NCBI RefSeq assembly: GCF_009258225.1
Contig: NZ_CP043617.1
Location: 2,314,487 to 2,378,486, forward strand
Length of the DNA: 64,000 bases
Reading direction: 5' to 3'
From: Sulfurimonas lithotrophica
GTDB lineage: Bacteria > Campylobacterota > Campylobacteria > Campylobacterales > Sulfurimonadaceae
Shown: piece by piece, positions 15,941-25,684 of the stretch
How positions within the stretch are numbered: the stretch's first letter is position 1
Layout: every line of letters begins with the position of its first letter
Program-made: the position numbers and the translations under genes
The notes under the pieces: generated by a model
Database searches by the model: none
Seen by the model: the letters and a program-made list of their open reading frames with translations, nothing else
Told to the model about the DNA's origin: nothing

Positions 15941-16332
15941 GCTATTGCCACATAACGTCCAACTCTTAAAAATCCCGCAATAAATAAAAATAGAACAAAA
16001 TTAAGTCTTAAAACACCTGCAACTAATGTTAGCGGGTCACCTATAACAGGCAGCCATGAAAAAAACAAAATCGGGTAACCGTATTTTTTACCGTACTCCA
16101 GACTTTTTGTACCTACTTTTGAACTCTCTAGTTTATTATGTGTTTTCTCATAAAGCCAATAACCAAACCAGTAGTTTACAATAATAGCACTAACATTTCC
16201 TATAGATGCTATTGTTATAGCTTTATATACTGGCATATCATTAGCTATAGCCGTTACGAAAGCGATTTCAGAAGAAAAAGGAAAGATTGTAGCAGCCAGA
16301 AATGCTGAAAACAGTAAAGCAACTTCTGGCAT
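15925..16332 (-). CDS. YqaA/DedA-like small membrane protein
   Basis: A 135-residue integral membrane protein with four hydrophobic segments. It has the SNARE-associated/DedA-like signature FPFSSEIAFV near residue 17 and FFSWLPVIGDPLTLVAG near residues 90-106, matching the short YqaA group. These proteins are relatives of the DedA lipid-scramblase family, and a role in membrane homeostasis is possible but unproved. It lies 9 bases after the 2-hydroxyacid dehydrogenase gene on the same strand and may share its transcript. Confidence 0.85.
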   Translation of the reverse strand: MPEVALLFSAFLAATIFPFSSEIAFVTAIANDMPVYKAITIASIGNVSAIIVNYWFGYWLYEKTHNKLESSKVGTKSLEYGKKYGYPILFFSWLPVIGDPLTLVAGVLRLNFVLFLFIAGFLRVGRYVAIAYLAI

Positions 16333-16341
16333 CTCTATCCT

Positions 16342-17265
16342 TTAAAAGGTGTTTTTGATGTTTCGTATTATAGATGCTATTAAAGTATCTCTAGCTTCAT
16401 CTGAAGCCCAAGCAATATGTGGAGTTATATATAGATTATCTTTGTTTTTTACACTAAGAAGCGGATGGTTTTGCATCATCGGTTCCTTTGCTAAAACGTC
16501 CAAACCAAAAGATATGTTTTTCTCATCTATAATCTTAACTATAGCATCTTCATTGATTATACCGCCGCGACCAAGGTTTAAAATTACAGCTCCATCTTTA
16601 CACATTAACAACTGTTCATAATCTAAAAGGTTATTTGTTTTATCGCTTAGCGGTGCATGAACAGATACGATATCGCACTCAGCCAAAAGCTCATCTAAAG
16701 TTAAACGCTTATACGGTTGTGAGTGATTTTTTCCGCTTGTCGAGTAGTAACAAACTTCTGCACCAAATGCATCTGCTAATTTAGCTACGCCCTGACCGAT
16801 TGAACCAAGACCTATAATTCCCCATTTTTTGTTTTTTATTTCAAAAAACGGACGTGATATATCTGTAAAAACAGGACTTTTTGAATAGCTACCGTCCTTC
16901 ACATACTCATCATAATAACGCGAGTGACCAACTAGATAAAACAACATACTAAACGTATGTTGGATTACAGAATCTGTTGAATATCCTGCTACGTTTTTAA
17001 CCTCAATACCTCTTGTCTTGGCTGCATCTAAATCTACATTGTTCATACCTGTCGCAGCTATACATATCAGTTTTAAGTTTGTTGCATCTGCCATAAGAGA
17101 GTCTGTTATAACAACTTTGTTTGTTACTATAACATCTGCATCCGTTATACGCTCTTTTGTTTGCTCGACACTTGTTGTCTGAAAAACTTCCACATCTCCA
17201 AGGCTTTTAAACTGACTTAAATCAGTCTCTCCAAAAGTTAAAGCATCTAAAATAACTATCTTCAT
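16342..17265 (-). CDS. NAD-dependent D-2-hydroxyacid dehydrogenase
   Basis: A 307-residue enzyme. The nucleotide-binding loop is GIIGLGSIGQGVAKLADAFG (about 149-168). Catalytic residues are visible as Arg in NLGRGGIINE, an acidic residue in LDVLAKEP, and His in ITPHIAWAS. This fits the glycerate/hydroxypyruvate, lactate or phosphoglycerate dehydrogenase superfamily. Its length without a regulatory domain suggests a glycerate dehydrogenase (HprA)-like enzyme rather than SerA. It starts 3 bases after the purT stop, so the two share a transcript. The exact substrate cannot be assigned. Confidence 0.9.
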   Translation of the reverse strand: MKIVILDALTFGETDLSQFKSLGDVEVFQTTSVEQTKERITDADVIVTNKVVITDSLMADATNLKLICIAATGMNNVDLDAAKTRGIEVKNVAGYSTDSVIQHTFSMLFYLVGHSRYYDEYVKDGSYSKSPVFTDISRPFFEIKNKKWGIIGLGSIGQGVAKLADAFGAEVCYYSTSGKNHSQPYKRLTLDELLAECDIVSVHAPLSDKTNNLLDYEQLLMCKDGAVILNLGRGGIINEDAIVKIIDEKNISFGLDVLAKEPMMQNHPLLSVKNKDNLYITPHIAWASDEARDTLIASIIRNIKNTF

Positions 17266-17268
17266 ATA

Positions 17269-18432
17269 TTAAGCATCTCTTATTTTTTTAATTAATTCAC
17301 GTGACTTCTCTAAGGCACGTTCCACTTTATCAAAAACCAGTGCCACAGCCAAACGACGACCCTTATGTGCTTCAGGTTTTCCAAACACTCTTACATAAGA
17401 GTTGTCTGTAAATAAACTCTCATCTACTTCTACAACAGGTGCGTAAGAATCGACTTCACTTTTAAATGCGGCAGATGCACCGTCTCCGTAAAATGTAAAA
17501 CCTAAAGGCAGACCAAGTACTGCACGTAGATGCAGTGCAAACTCACTCTGAGATTGAGTTATCAGAGTTACCATTCCAGTATCGTGCGGACGCGGAGAAA
17601 CTTCTGAGAAGTAAACCTCATCACCCTTAACAAAAAGCTCAACTCCAAAAATACCCTGACCGCCAAGTCCGTCTGTAATACGTTTTGCAATATCCTGAGC
17701 ATTTTGCAGAGCCTTAGGAGTCATCTGCATAGGCTGCCATGAAAATACATAATCCCCATCACGCTGTTCATGTCCGATAGGCTCACAAAAAACTGTCTCT
17801 TTGCCGTTTCTTGCAGTCAAAAGAGTTATTTCGTAGTCAAAATCTACAAAAGCTTCAACTATAAGCTCACTTGCATCACCGCGAGCTTCTTTTGCTTCCT
17901 CCCATGAATGCGGAATATCTGATTCACTGCGTGCTACCGATTGACCGTGACCTGATGAACTCATAACAGGTTTTATAACAACGGGAAAACCTAATTCTTT
18001 GGCTGCTTCAAGTAAACCTTCTTGCGTAGTTACAAATTTATAAGGTCCTGTTTTAAGTCCTAAATCTTCCGCAGCAAATGTACGGATATTTTTTCTATTC
18101 ATCGTTTTATTTACGGCATCTGCATTAGGGATAACGTTAAAGCCCTCTTTTTCAGCTTCTAAAAGAGCTTCAATTGAAAGTGCTTCAACCTCAGGCAAAA
18201 TAAAGTCAGGTTTTTCTCTTCTAATAATCTCTAAAATAGCATCTTTGTTTTGCATATTTACAACATATGAGCGGTGTGCTACTTGATGTGCGGGAGCATT
18301 TTCATACTTATCAACTGCTATTGTCTCAAGACCTAATCTCTGAGCTTCGATAACTACTTCACGTCCTAGCTCACCTGAACCTAGTAACATAACTTTTTTT
18401 GAATTTGATTTAAGGGGTGCGGCAAATTTCAT
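17269..18432 (-). CDS. purT: Formate-dependent phosphoribosylglycinamide formyltransferase PurT
   Basis: A 387-residue ATP-grasp enzyme, the normal length for PurT. The N terminus has [20 protein letters not shown] (GAR/nucleotide-binding fold). The ATP-grasp core has [15 protein letters not shown] and the metal-binding stretch [20 protein letters not shown], followed by HDTGMVTL. It makes formyl-GAR from GAR, formate and ATP, the third step of purine synthesis, bypassing folate-dependent PurN. It is the first gene of a pair with the 2-hydroxyacid dehydrogenase. Confidence 0.95.
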   Translation of the reverse strand: MKFAAPLKSNSKKVMLLGSGELGREVVIEAQRLGLETIAVDKYENAPAHQVAHRSYVVNMQNKDAILEIIRREKPDFILPEVEALSIEALLEAEKEGFNVIPNADAVNKTMNRKNIRTFAAEDLGLKTGPYKFVTTQEGLLEAAKELGFPVVIKPVMSSSGHGQSVARSESDIPHSWEEAKEARGDASELIVEAFVDFDYEITLLTARNGKETVFCEPIGHEQRDGDYVFSWQPMQMTPKALQNAQDIAKRITDGLGGQGIFGVELFVKGDEVYFSEVSPRPHDTGMVTLITQSQSEFALHLRAVLGLPLGFTFYGDGASAAFKSEVDSYAPVVEVDESLFTDNSYVRVFGKPEAHKGRRLAVALVFDKVERALEKSRELIKKIRDA

Positions 18433-18596
18433 ACAATTTCCTAATGTAAAATAATTAGGAAATTATAGCAAAAGTTTAATACTCTACTATATAAACATAA
18501 TATACAGTATTTTTATTAAATATTATTATTTAAAATTAATAATGAATTAATTTATTTTCCGATACAGTTGTTGTATTTTATTTAAAAGGATTAAAA

Positions 18597-19514
18597 ATGA
18601 CACAAAAATTAGTCGCAATTTTATCTATTGCATTGTTCTCTAGTTATATATACGGACATACATTTGAAATACATGATGGAATACAAGAGTTGGATACTCC
18701 TACAACGATAGAAGATTTAAGTGTATTTAATAACTCTTGTGTAGACTATATCTTAATTAATGATGCTCAAAATGATGAGTTTAAACTTTATACTGCGAAT
18801 GGTATCGACTATATGTTTAATGGTTCTACTTTTAACGAACTTGAAGTAGGACAAAAATTTATCATAAAAGCTTCAGGCAGTTGTAATATTGAAGTAGAAG
18901 ATATTATTACTCATAACGAACTATCATATAAAACCGTAACATCACCTTATACAGGAAGAGTATGGTTGGATAGAAATATTGGTGCTACAGAGGCTTGTTC
19001 AACATCAATGGATCAATCGAATACTAGATGTTTTGGAGACTACTATCAATGGGGTAGAGGTACTGATGGTCATGAAAGTGACATTGCTTCTACAACAACT
19101 GTAAAACAAACTAGTATTACCAATACAAATCGATACTTTGTAAAAGGTAGCTTAGATTGGGTAACTGTAGATTCTGGTGGTGCACTAAGATCAGCGCAAT
19201 GGTCAAAAACAAATGGTAGTTCAGTTTGCCCTGTCGGATATCGTGTACCGACACATGATGAATTTATAGCTGAAAGAAGTGCTAATAATTATTCTTTTCC
19301 AACTGACAATTTCCTTAAGTTACCAGTCCCTGGAGTAAAAACTTGGCATGATGGTACATTAACTAATGTGAGTTATGAAGGTAAACTATGGACTAGCACT
19401 CCTAATGGCTCTAGTGCTTATGTAGCAAGTTATTTATATAACAGTTCCTCTATTGGAATATATTCAACAGATGGTATTTCTAGAGGTAATAGCGTTAGAT
19501 GTATAAAGGATTAA
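18597..19514 (+). CDS. Secreted FISUMP-like domain protein
   Basis: A 305-residue exported protein (signal residues 1-20). Residues 120-305 resemble the Fib_succ_major (FISUMP) domain: YTGRVWLDRNIGA, FGDYYQWGRGTDGHE, CPVGYRVPTHDEF and a terminal VRCIKD occur in the usual order. Four or more cysteines could form disulfides. The function of this domain is not known beyond surface or extracellular location. The upstream AT-rich 164 bases carry an AAAGGA ribosome site. It stands alone between purT and the flagellar cluster, and its low-complexity Ser/Thr/Asn-rich composition differs from its neighbours. Confidence 0.7.
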   Translation: MTQKLVAILSIALFSSYIYGHTFEIHDGIQELDTPTTIEDLSVFNNSCVDYILINDAQNDEFKLYTANGIDYMFNGSTFNELEVGQKFIIKASGSCNIEVEDIITHNELSYKTVTSPYTGRVWLDRNIGATEACSTSMDQSNTRCFGDYYQWGRGTDGHESDIASTTTVKQTSITNTNRYFVKGSLDWVTVDSGGALRSAQWSKTNGSSVCPVGYRVPTHDEFIAERSANNYSFPTDNFLKLPVPGVKTWHDGTLTNVSYEGKLWTSTPNGSSAYVASYLYNSSSIGIYSTDGISRGNSVRCIKD

Positions 19515-19525
19515 ACTATTTGATG

Positions 19526-19551
19526 TAGAAAGTTCTATTTAGAACTTTCTA
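19526..19551. terminator. Bidirectional hairpin between the FISUMP gene and flgE
   Basis: A perfect 12-base inverted repeat (19526-19537 with 19540-19551, loop TT) lies exactly between the two convergent stops. On the plus strand it is followed by TTATTGTTTT. It probably stops transcription from both sides. Confidence 0.75.
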
Positions 19552-21720
19552 TTATTGTTTTAGCCCTATAAGTGTTTGAAGAAGTTGGTCAGATGTTGTA
19601 ATAGTCTTACCGTTTGCTTGGAAACCACGCTGAATGATTATAAGCTGAGTTAGCGAACGTGAGAGATCAACGTTTGATGCTTCCAGTGCCGCCGCTTGGA
19701 TAAACCCACGTCCTGCAGTAGCTGCAGTACCGATAATAGGCTCACCGGAGTTGGCAGTTTGGATAAATACGTTTCCACCCTCGGTAGATAAACCTTCGTT
19801 ATTTGTAAATTTAGCCATACCGATTTGTGCAAGACCAAAACTTCTACCGTTTGAAAATGAACCTACTAACGTACCGCTTTGGTCGATTCTGATACCTACC
19901 AAATCACCACCGGTATAACCGTCTTGGCTTATACCCGATGTAGTTGATTCATCATCATAACTCGTCATACCTGCAAAAGTACCGGCATTACCAAAACTAA
20001 GTGATACTTGTTGGTTCGGAGCTGAACCATTATTACCGCTAAATGATATATTTGGCGGACTATATGAAGATAAAGAACCGTCATTATTAAATCTTACAAC
20101 ACCTGTTTTCTCATTATATGGAAAAACCGTATCTATAGTAGCAGGAGAAGGTACAGATATTACCATATCCCATGTTGAACCGGTATTTGGGTTAAGTGCT
20201 GTTTTTCTAAACTCCATTCTAAGCGTATGTTTTGAACCAAGTGAGTCAAATACATCAATAGAACTCGAATGTGTCGCCGCATTAATACTTTCAGAAAATG
20301 TTGTACCACCTGTACCTGCTGATAATACTGAGCTAAGTGAATCTATAGCATCGGTAAAACGTACATTGTTCGTTGTAGTACCATCTGTAATTGCAGTAAT
20401 ATTTAGAGACATATCATAATCATCAGCTGTATTTGTAGGGTTCTTAATAACAAATCTACCAAGATCATCCACTTCAACAGTAACACCAGCAAGACCACCT
20501 GCACCATAATCTTGATCTTGAGCCTGTTCTTCTAAAGCATAACGCAAGTCTGCCATAGTTTGAAAGGTTTTATCTGCACCGGATGCACTTGAACCACCTG
20601 TTGAATTGTATGCATATCTAAAGGCTGTATGATGAGTATCGCCTGCAACTAAAGCTGCACCAAAAGCAGGTGTACCAGTAATGGCAGCAGCAGCTACACC
20701 TGTAGAACCATTATCAGCTACATAAATATTATGAGAAACCGAAGTATCATTATTCTTATTTATAAGATCCAAAGCTCCTGTACCTGAATCATATATAGCA
20801 TCAACACCGGTTATTGCCGTTTGAGCTTTTATAGCTGCCTCTATAAGTGCCCCATTTTGTGCACTTGAATTACCAAGGGGAAGGTTTACTGTAACATTTT
20901 GAGTAGTACCATCATCTAAAGTAAAATCTACAGAAAATGTTTCTGCTGCACCACCCGTTCCTGGTACAGCAGCCATTAGTTGATGAGTCGAATCTATAAA
21001 AGATGCCCATATACCCTGTCCGTCTTGAAGAGAAAAGGCTTCACCCGTTCCATTAAACATTACACCTAAATCACCCGAGTTAACAGGATTACCATTTGAG
21101 TCTATTGCTGCGGGTTGAACCGTACCGCTACCACTCGGTATCTCATACGCAGGAGAAAAATGTTCGACTTCTGTTCCTGAATTAAGGTTAGCTTTTAGAA
21201 CAACTTGTTCCGTAGCTTTTGCAGGTGTTGTTAATCCCGGCGGGATATTTATGTTTGTTATGGGTGCTGTTGAGTCAACAAGTCCCGTATCTTCATCTCT
21301 AAGCCAACCTTGCACAATGAAACCGTTGTTATCTACAAAGTTACCTTGTGCATCAAACTTAAAGTCACCTGAGCGGGTATATTTATAAGTGTTTCCCCCA
21401 TCGGGAGATATAATATAAAAGCCATCCCCTTGAATAGCAACGTCGGTATTTTTATCCGAGTTTTGAACAGAACCCTGAGAGAAGATTCTTGTCATAGAAC
21501 TTACCGTCGAACCAAGTCCTACTTGTACGGGATTTTTACCGCCAAGCTCACCTTGGGGTGCTGTTGCTATGGCTTTTGTTTGGGCTAAAAGGTCTGAAAA
21601 ATTTGCACGAGAATATTTAAAACCTATAGTATTAACGTTAGCTATATTGTTAGATTCAACATCCATCGCAACTTGATGTGATTGTAAACCGGATACACCG
21701 GAAAAAAGTGATTTTAACAT
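19552..21720 (-). CDS. flgE: Flagellar hook protein FlgE (long form)
   Basis: A 722-residue hook subunit. The N terminus (LFSGVSGLQSHQVAMDVESN then NIANVNTIGFKYSR) and C terminus (ALEASNVDLSRSLTQLIIIQ, then TTSDQLLQTLIGLK) are the paired heptad-repeat ends that build the D0 core of rod/hook proteins. The large Gly/Thr/Ser-rich middle (about 150-600) is the surface-exposed D1-D3 part, much longer than in enteric FlgE, as usual in Campylobacterota. It is preceded by a sigma-54-type promoter at 21779-21792, separate from the upstream flgE-like gene. A 5' ribosome site (AAAAGG) fits the ATG at 21720. Confidence 0.92.
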   Translation of the reverse strand: MLKSLFSGVSGLQSHQVAMDVESNNIANVNTIGFKYSRANFSDLLAQTKAIATAPQGELGGKNPVQVGLGSTVSSMTRIFSQGSVQNSDKNTDVAIQGDGFYIISPDGGNTYKYTRSGDFKFDAQGNFVDNNGFIVQGWLRDEDTGLVDSTAPITNINIPPGLTTPAKATEQVVLKANLNSGTEVEHFSPAYEIPSGSGTVQPAAIDSNGNPVNSGDLGVMFNGTGEAFSLQDGQGIWASFIDSTHQLMAAVPGTGGAAETFSVDFTLDDGTTQNVTVNLPLGNSSAQNGALIEAAIKAQTAITGVDAIYDSGTGALDLINKNNDTSVSHNIYVADNGSTGVAAAAITGTPAFGAALVAGDTHHTAFRYAYNSTGGSSASGADKTFQTMADLRYALEEQAQDQDYGAGGLAGVTVEVDDLGRFVIKNPTNTADDYDMSLNITAITDGTTTNNVRFTDAIDSLSSVLSAGTGGTTFSESINAATHSSSIDVFDSLGSKHTLRMEFRKTALNPNTGSTWDMVISVPSPATIDTVFPYNEKTGVVRFNNDGSLSSYSPPNISFSGNNGSAPNQQVSLSFGNAGTFAGMTSYDDESTTSGISQDGYTGGDLVGIRIDQSGTLVGSFSNGRSFGLAQIGMAKFTNNEGLSTEGGNVFIQTANSGEPIIGTAATAGRGFIQAAALEASNVDLSRSLTQLIIIQRGFQANGKTITTSDQLLQTLIGLKQ

Positions 21721-21776
21721 TTTAAATCCTTTTGAACCTATCCCCTTTTGAGATAGTTATCTTAGTAAGAGATATA

Positions 21777-21794
21777 AAGCATATAGTGTTCCAA
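21777..21794 (-). promoter_or_regulatory. Sigma-54-type promoter of the long flgE
   Basis: The minus strand reads TTGGAACACTATATGCTTT, with GG at 21792-21791 and GC at 21780-21779 separated by exactly 10 bases, the RpoN -24/-12 geometry. Hook genes are RpoN-dependent in Campylobacter and Helicobacter. Confidence 0.8.
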
Positions 21795-21807
21795 CATTTG
21801 GAAAACT

Positions 21808-23073
21808 TTATGCATCCATATTTAATGCTTTTTGCATCATTTGATCAGCTGTAGTAATTGACTTTGAGTTTGCATCAAAAGAGCGTTGTAAGACTATGAG
21901 CTGTGTTAAAGCCTCTTCCATAGCAACATTTGAGTTTTCAAGTCTATAAGTGGCAAGTTGTGCACCGATAATATTTTCACCCTCTTCGTTTTGCATAAAA
22001 AAAGCATCTCCGCTATTGGGTGTCTCTTTAAAATTTGTTCCGCTGACACGTTCAAGTCCTTGATTGTTTCTAAAATGAAAAACGGCGATTTGAGCTATTG
22101 AGACTTGTTTACCGTTTGAGAATGTTGCAACGACTTCGGCATTTCTGTTTACGTCATAACCGACTAAGTCTCCACCTTGTGTTCCATCAGAAGAAGAAGA
22201 TGATGATATAGGTGTGTTGGCTATAGAAGTTACCCCTGTATAACCTGAACCAAGATCCATAGAAACCTGTGCACCGTTATTGTTTATAGAGGTTAGCGTA
22301 GTAGATACTATAGAACCGTCAGTATTAAAGTTTACAACACCGCTTTGTGTGTCATATATAGTAGTACCGTCTAGCGTCTCTGTTGTAGCTACGACATCCC
22401 ACTGTGTACCTGCTGCAGTAATTTGCGGATTTGAAAAAGTAAGTTTTAAATGGTTTTTATTTCCCTGTGGATCGATAACTCCCGCACCGATGGTTCTTAC
22501 TTCATTTTCTGTGCCGATATTCCCTGCAAAACTTGCATTTGTTGTCGGTTCAGGCGGATAAGTCAATGTATTTGGAAAACTAAGTTTTTGTACTTCTCCT
22601 ACGTCTCCAAGTGCCACCTCTTGTGCATCGTTGGTAACTATGTTTGAAGTAAGGTCGATATTTCCTGCCATTGTCCCTAATACATATTCACCTACGGGAT
22701 TTACAAGGTCTGAGTTTTGGTCAAAAGTAAAAGCACCTGCACGAGTATACATAGCTTCACCATTATCATCCATCACACCAAACCAGCCATCGCCCTCTAG
22801 TGCCATGTCGGTACTTCTGTCAGACAGTGCAAAAGAACCTGTCTGTGTATTCATTGTACTTGATTGAAGTTGAGCACCAATCCCTATACTGTTTGCACTA
22901 ACAGAACTTCCTCCGGATGCAGAAAGAACGTCTTCAAACATATTTGAAAACTCTGCATTATATCCGCGAAAACCTACCGTAGATATATTTGCAACATTAT
23001 TTGACGTTATATCAATTGCAGCCTGCCCCGATCTTAAACCCGAGATCCCTGTATAAAAAGCTTGCGTCATCAT
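21808..23073 (-). CDS. Flagellar hook-family protein FlgE1 (short form)
   Basis: A 421-residue member of the flagellar rod/hook family. The N-terminal ITSNNVANISTVGFRGY and C-terminal LENSNVAMEEALTQLIVLQ with SKSITTADQMMQ are the conserved D0 ends; the middle is a compact D1 domain. The start at 23073 is chosen because AGGAGG lies nine bases before it; the frame extends to 23109, overlapping flgD, without such a site. It follows flgD by 13 bases. Short and long FlgE paralogs coexist in Campylobacter, where the long one forms the hook, so this one may be a minor hook or hook-base component. Confidence 0.88.
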   Translation of the reverse strand: MMTQAFYTGISGLRSGQAAIDITSNNVANISTVGFRGYNAEFSNMFEDVLSASGGSSVSANSIGIGAQLQSSTMNTQTGSFALSDRSTDMALEGDGWFGVMDDNGEAMYTRAGAFTFDQNSDLVNPVGEYVLGTMAGNIDLTSNIVTNDAQEVALGDVGEVQKLSFPNTLTYPPEPTTNASFAGNIGTENEVRTIGAGVIDPQGNKNHLKLTFSNPQITAAGTQWDVVATTETLDGTTIYDTQSGVVNFNTDGSIVSTTLTSINNNGAQVSMDLGSGYTGVTSIANTPISSSSSSDGTQGGDLVGYDVNRNAEVVATFSNGKQVSIAQIAVFHFRNNQGLERVSGTNFKETPNSGDAFFMQNEEGENIIGAQLATYRLENSNVAMEEALTQLIVLQRSFDANSKSITTADQMMQKALNMDA

Positions 23074-23086
23074 GTTAATGCGCCTC

Positions 23087-23791
23087 CTAGTACACTTCTT
23101 GAACTTCACTTAAAGATACGTAGTTAGATCCAACTTTTACCAAAGTATCTCCGTCTTCAAATCTTATAGACTCAATCGGGTAAGCACCCATTCTGGTAGT
23201 TTGGGAATTTCCTGCAGCATCGGTATAACTCGCAGTAACATAGTAAACACCGCTTCCTGCAGAGTCGCCACTTGTAAGCGTACCGTCCCAGTCAAACTGA
23301 TAAACACCGGAATCTATACTCTCGGCGATATCTCCGTTTTCATCTTTAGGCAACTCTATAGGGACGGTTGCCACTATATTTCCTTCACTATCCAAGATTT
23401 CCACTTCACCGCTTGCTATGCTTTCGGGAAAATAAACTTCAAAAGATGTAGTATCACCTTCATCGTGAGCTATAGCATTACTACCCAAATCTGCAGTTTT
23501 TCCAATGGCAGATACAGTAGCAAACTGTTGAGAGTTTGATAAAGAAGCGGCTAATTCTTCTAAAGCTTTATTCGTATTTTCAGCTGATTCCAAAGCTGCT
23601 AATTGTGACGTTTGAGTTAAAATCTTTTCACTGTCCATCGGCTCTGTAGGATCTTGATGCTGAAGCTCTACCAATAAAAGCGTCATAAAATCATCTTTTC
23701 CTAACGCTGTTTTATCTTCTACACCGTTTGTACTTCCGTCATTATATGCACCGTTTGTAGCTAAGTTTTCTCCGACTGAATTAATTGCCAT
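23087..23791 (-). CDS. flgD: Flagellar hook-capping protein FlgD
   Basis: A 234-residue protein. It has the N-terminal FlgD signature LGKDDFMTLLLVELQHQDPT (about residues 30-49) followed by SQLAALESAENTN. The C-terminal part has the FlgD Tudor-like/FlgD_ig fold: FDWDGTLTSGDSAGSGVYYV. FlgD caps the growing hook and guides FlgE assembly. The AAAGGATATATC ribosome site fits the ATG. It lies between fliK (10 bases upstream) and the short flgE gene. Confidence 0.95.
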   Translation of the reverse strand: MAINSVGENLATNGAYNDGSTNGVEDKTALGKDDFMTLLLVELQHQDPTEPMDSEKILTQTSQLAALESAENTNKALEELAASLSNSQQFATVSAIGKTADLGSNAIAHDEGDTTSFEVYFPESIASGEVEILDSEGNIVATVPIELPKDENGDIAESIDSGVYQFDWDGTLTSGDSAGSGVYYVTASYTDAAGNSQTTRMGAYPIESIRFEDGDTLVKVGSNYVSLSEVQEVY

Positions 23792-23801
23792 GATATATCC
23801 T

Positions 23802-25292
23802 TTAAGCGTAGTTTGGAACTACAATTTCAAGTGAGCTTAAAATCTCTTCTTGTTGGTCTTCGCTGTCATAATAACTATATTCTTGACTAGCTTGTTGATT
23901 TTGTCTATGATTTTGCTGTTGCTGATTTGCTTGGCTACCATCAGACGAACCACTATTGAAGTTTAATGAAGCATTTTGTATTCCATTATTATTAAGCTGA
24001 ACTTTTAAATCGTTTGCATTCATTGACAACGCATTTATAGCTGCATTGTTAGACGTTATATTTACATGCAGATTTTTACCGCGTTGTATTACGGTTAAAT
24101 CTACTTCACCTAATTTTTGCGGATTTAATTGAACTTTTACCCTTGTAAAGGGTGCTTTGTAATTATCTATAGCTTGTTTAACATCTTGAGATAAATACTT
24201 GGTCATCTGTTTAGCTTCGTTTAGTTTAACTTCAAAACTATCCGCCTTTAATGTACCTAAGGCATCTGTTTTAGATGCACTCTGTTCTCCTGCCTCGCCT
24301 CTAAGAAGTGATTCTAGGGATTTTTGGGCTTCTGTTGCAGCACCGGGTGCAATTACACGTGCTGTTGCAACTGAAAAGTCAGAAGTAAGTTTTGAATTAC
24401 CGTCCACTTTGAGTGCTTTTTCACCGCGTAATAATAACTTTAAAGTATCATCAGCCCTTTCTTTAGCAGTTTTTGGTTCGGCTACTTTAAACTCTCTTGC
24501 CTGCAAAGTTTGTTCCGTAGTTACGGATTGAGGTGCAGATTGAGCCTTAAAAAGAGGAGTTTGTTTACTAGCTTCAACAGCCGTAGATGCTTTAGCTTCA
24601 GTTTTTACTTTAGTATTTTGCTGCTGTATATCCAAGTCTTGTACCTGAGATTTTTGTTGAGTTTCTTTTGTAGATACTTTTTTTGTATTTGCTTTGACAT
24701 CAACAGCTTCGGTGTCAAGGTCTGTATTTTTTGAGTTTTGTTTTTTATCTATTGTTTTTTCAGACTTTTCATTGTTTTTAAGTTCGACTAATGATTCACT
24801 CGAAATATTTTTTGAAACTTTATGGGCTTGAACTTCTTCAACCGTAATTTTTGAAATATTTATATCAAATTTTTTGGCAAGCTCCGCTAAACCCTTAAGA
24901 GTTTTTGGCAACTCTTTAATTTGCGATTTTTTATATCCGTCTGTTTGAGTTATTTGATCTTTTAAGTAGTTTTTTGCATCTTTAATAAGTTGTTTTAACT
25001 CCGATGAACTAAGTTCTTTCGTAGCAGAAGGGTTTATCTCTATCCCTTCGTTTTTTAACAATGAAGATAATGTTTCTTCTTTTGAATTTAAAATCGTTTT
25101 TGCATCGCCTTGCTTTGCATCTAAGGCTAAAACAACAGGACCCTTTTGCAAAGTTTTTGAGTTTTTATCTTTTACACCGTGTAAAAGTTCACTAAAAGAG
25201 AGTGCACCTTTTGTTTTTTGTGTTTCATTAGGAGTGGATAAACTTAATGGTGAAGCTGATTTTGAATCACTTTTATTTCCGACGACTATCAC
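23802..25292 (-). CDS. fliK: Flagellar hook-length control protein FliK
   Basis: A 496-residue protein starting at GTG with AGGAGG seven bases before it. The first ~370 residues are low-complexity, Lys/Gln/Thr-rich and probably extended, as expected for a secreted molecular ruler. Residues 375-445 form the conserved FliK C-terminal domain (FTRVKVQLNPQKLGEVDLTV, then LKVQLNNNGI) that switches export specificity when the hook is complete. The Gln/Asn/Ser-rich tail (about 450-480) is typical of FliK. It heads the fliK-flgD-flgE1 transcript and has a sigma-54-type promoter at 25354-25367. Confidence 0.92.
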   Translation of the reverse strand: MIVVGNKSDSKSASPLSLSTPNETQKTKGALSFSELLHGVKDKNSKTLQKGPVVLALDAKQGDAKTILNSKEETLSSLLKNEGIEINPSATKELSSSELKQLIKDAKNYLKDQITQTDGYKKSQIKELPKTLKGLAELAKKFDINISKITVEEVQAHKVSKNISSESLVELKNNEKSEKTIDKKQNSKNTDLDTEAVDVKANTKKVSTKETQQKSQVQDLDIQQQNTKVKTEAKASTAVEASKQTPLFKAQSAPQSVTTEQTLQAREFKVAEPKTAKERADDTLKLLLRGEKALKVDGNSKLTSDFSVATARVIAPGAATEAQKSLESLLRGEAGEQSASKTDALGTLKADSFEVKLNEAKQMTKYLSQDVKQAIDNYKAPFTRVKVQLNPQKLGEVDLTVIQRGKNLHVNITSNNAAINALSMNANDLKVQLNNNGIQNASLNFNSGSSDGSQANQQQQNHRQNQQASQEYSYYDSEDQQEEILSSLEIVVPNYA

Positions 25293-25351
25293 GATATCCT
25301 CCTATTTTTCTTTAGAATATGGAACTTTTGTTTATATATTTTTATATTTAT

Positions 25352-25370
25352 AAGCATAAAACATACCAAT
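25352..25370 (-). promoter_or_regulatory. Sigma-54-type promoter of fliK-flgD-flgE1
   Basis: On the minus strand TTGGTATGTTTTATGCTT has GG (25367-25366) and GC (25355-25354) spaced by 10 bases. It lies about 60 bases before the fliK GTG. It matches the -12 TGCTT of the flgE promoter downstream. Confidence 0.7.
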
Positions 25371-25423
25371 AATTTATAAAACAAAAATTTTAGATTCAAA
25401 TTTTTTTACCGATATGGTTTACT

Positions 25424-25684
25424 ATGAAAAATTTTTTACTACTAACGTTTTCTTTAACACTTTATGCTGCGGGACCTTTTGATTCGCCGTCGTCAAAGCA
25501 TTACGATATGTCTGCATTCCATACGCAAAAAAATTTAGAAAATAAAAAAGCTTCTGAAAATGAAAAAATAATCTGTAGGAAGGTTTGCGATAAAAAAATA
25601 TATAAAGAGCAGGTTATAAGCGATGCAATAAACTTTTACAAAAGTTCAAAAATGCATCATTTTGATTCTAACTCAAACAGATAA
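25424..25684 (+). CDS. Small secreted protein with CRKVC motif
   Basis: An 86-residue protein with a signal peptide (residues 1-16, ending YAA). The mature part is polar, with one CRKVCDKK motif (two Cys, three residues apart) and a His/Ser/Asn-rich tail. I do not recognise a family. It lies upstream of fliK in divergent orientation and its end overlaps the convergent gene at 25657 by 28 bases. The Cys pair could be a disulfide or metal site. A real gene is likely given the leader and the promoter-like AT-rich upstream sequence. Confidence 0.6.
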   Translation: MKNFLLLTFSLTLYAAGPFDSPSSKHYDMSAFHTQKNLENKKASENEKIICRKVCDKKIYKEQVISDAINFYKSSKMHHFDSNSNR

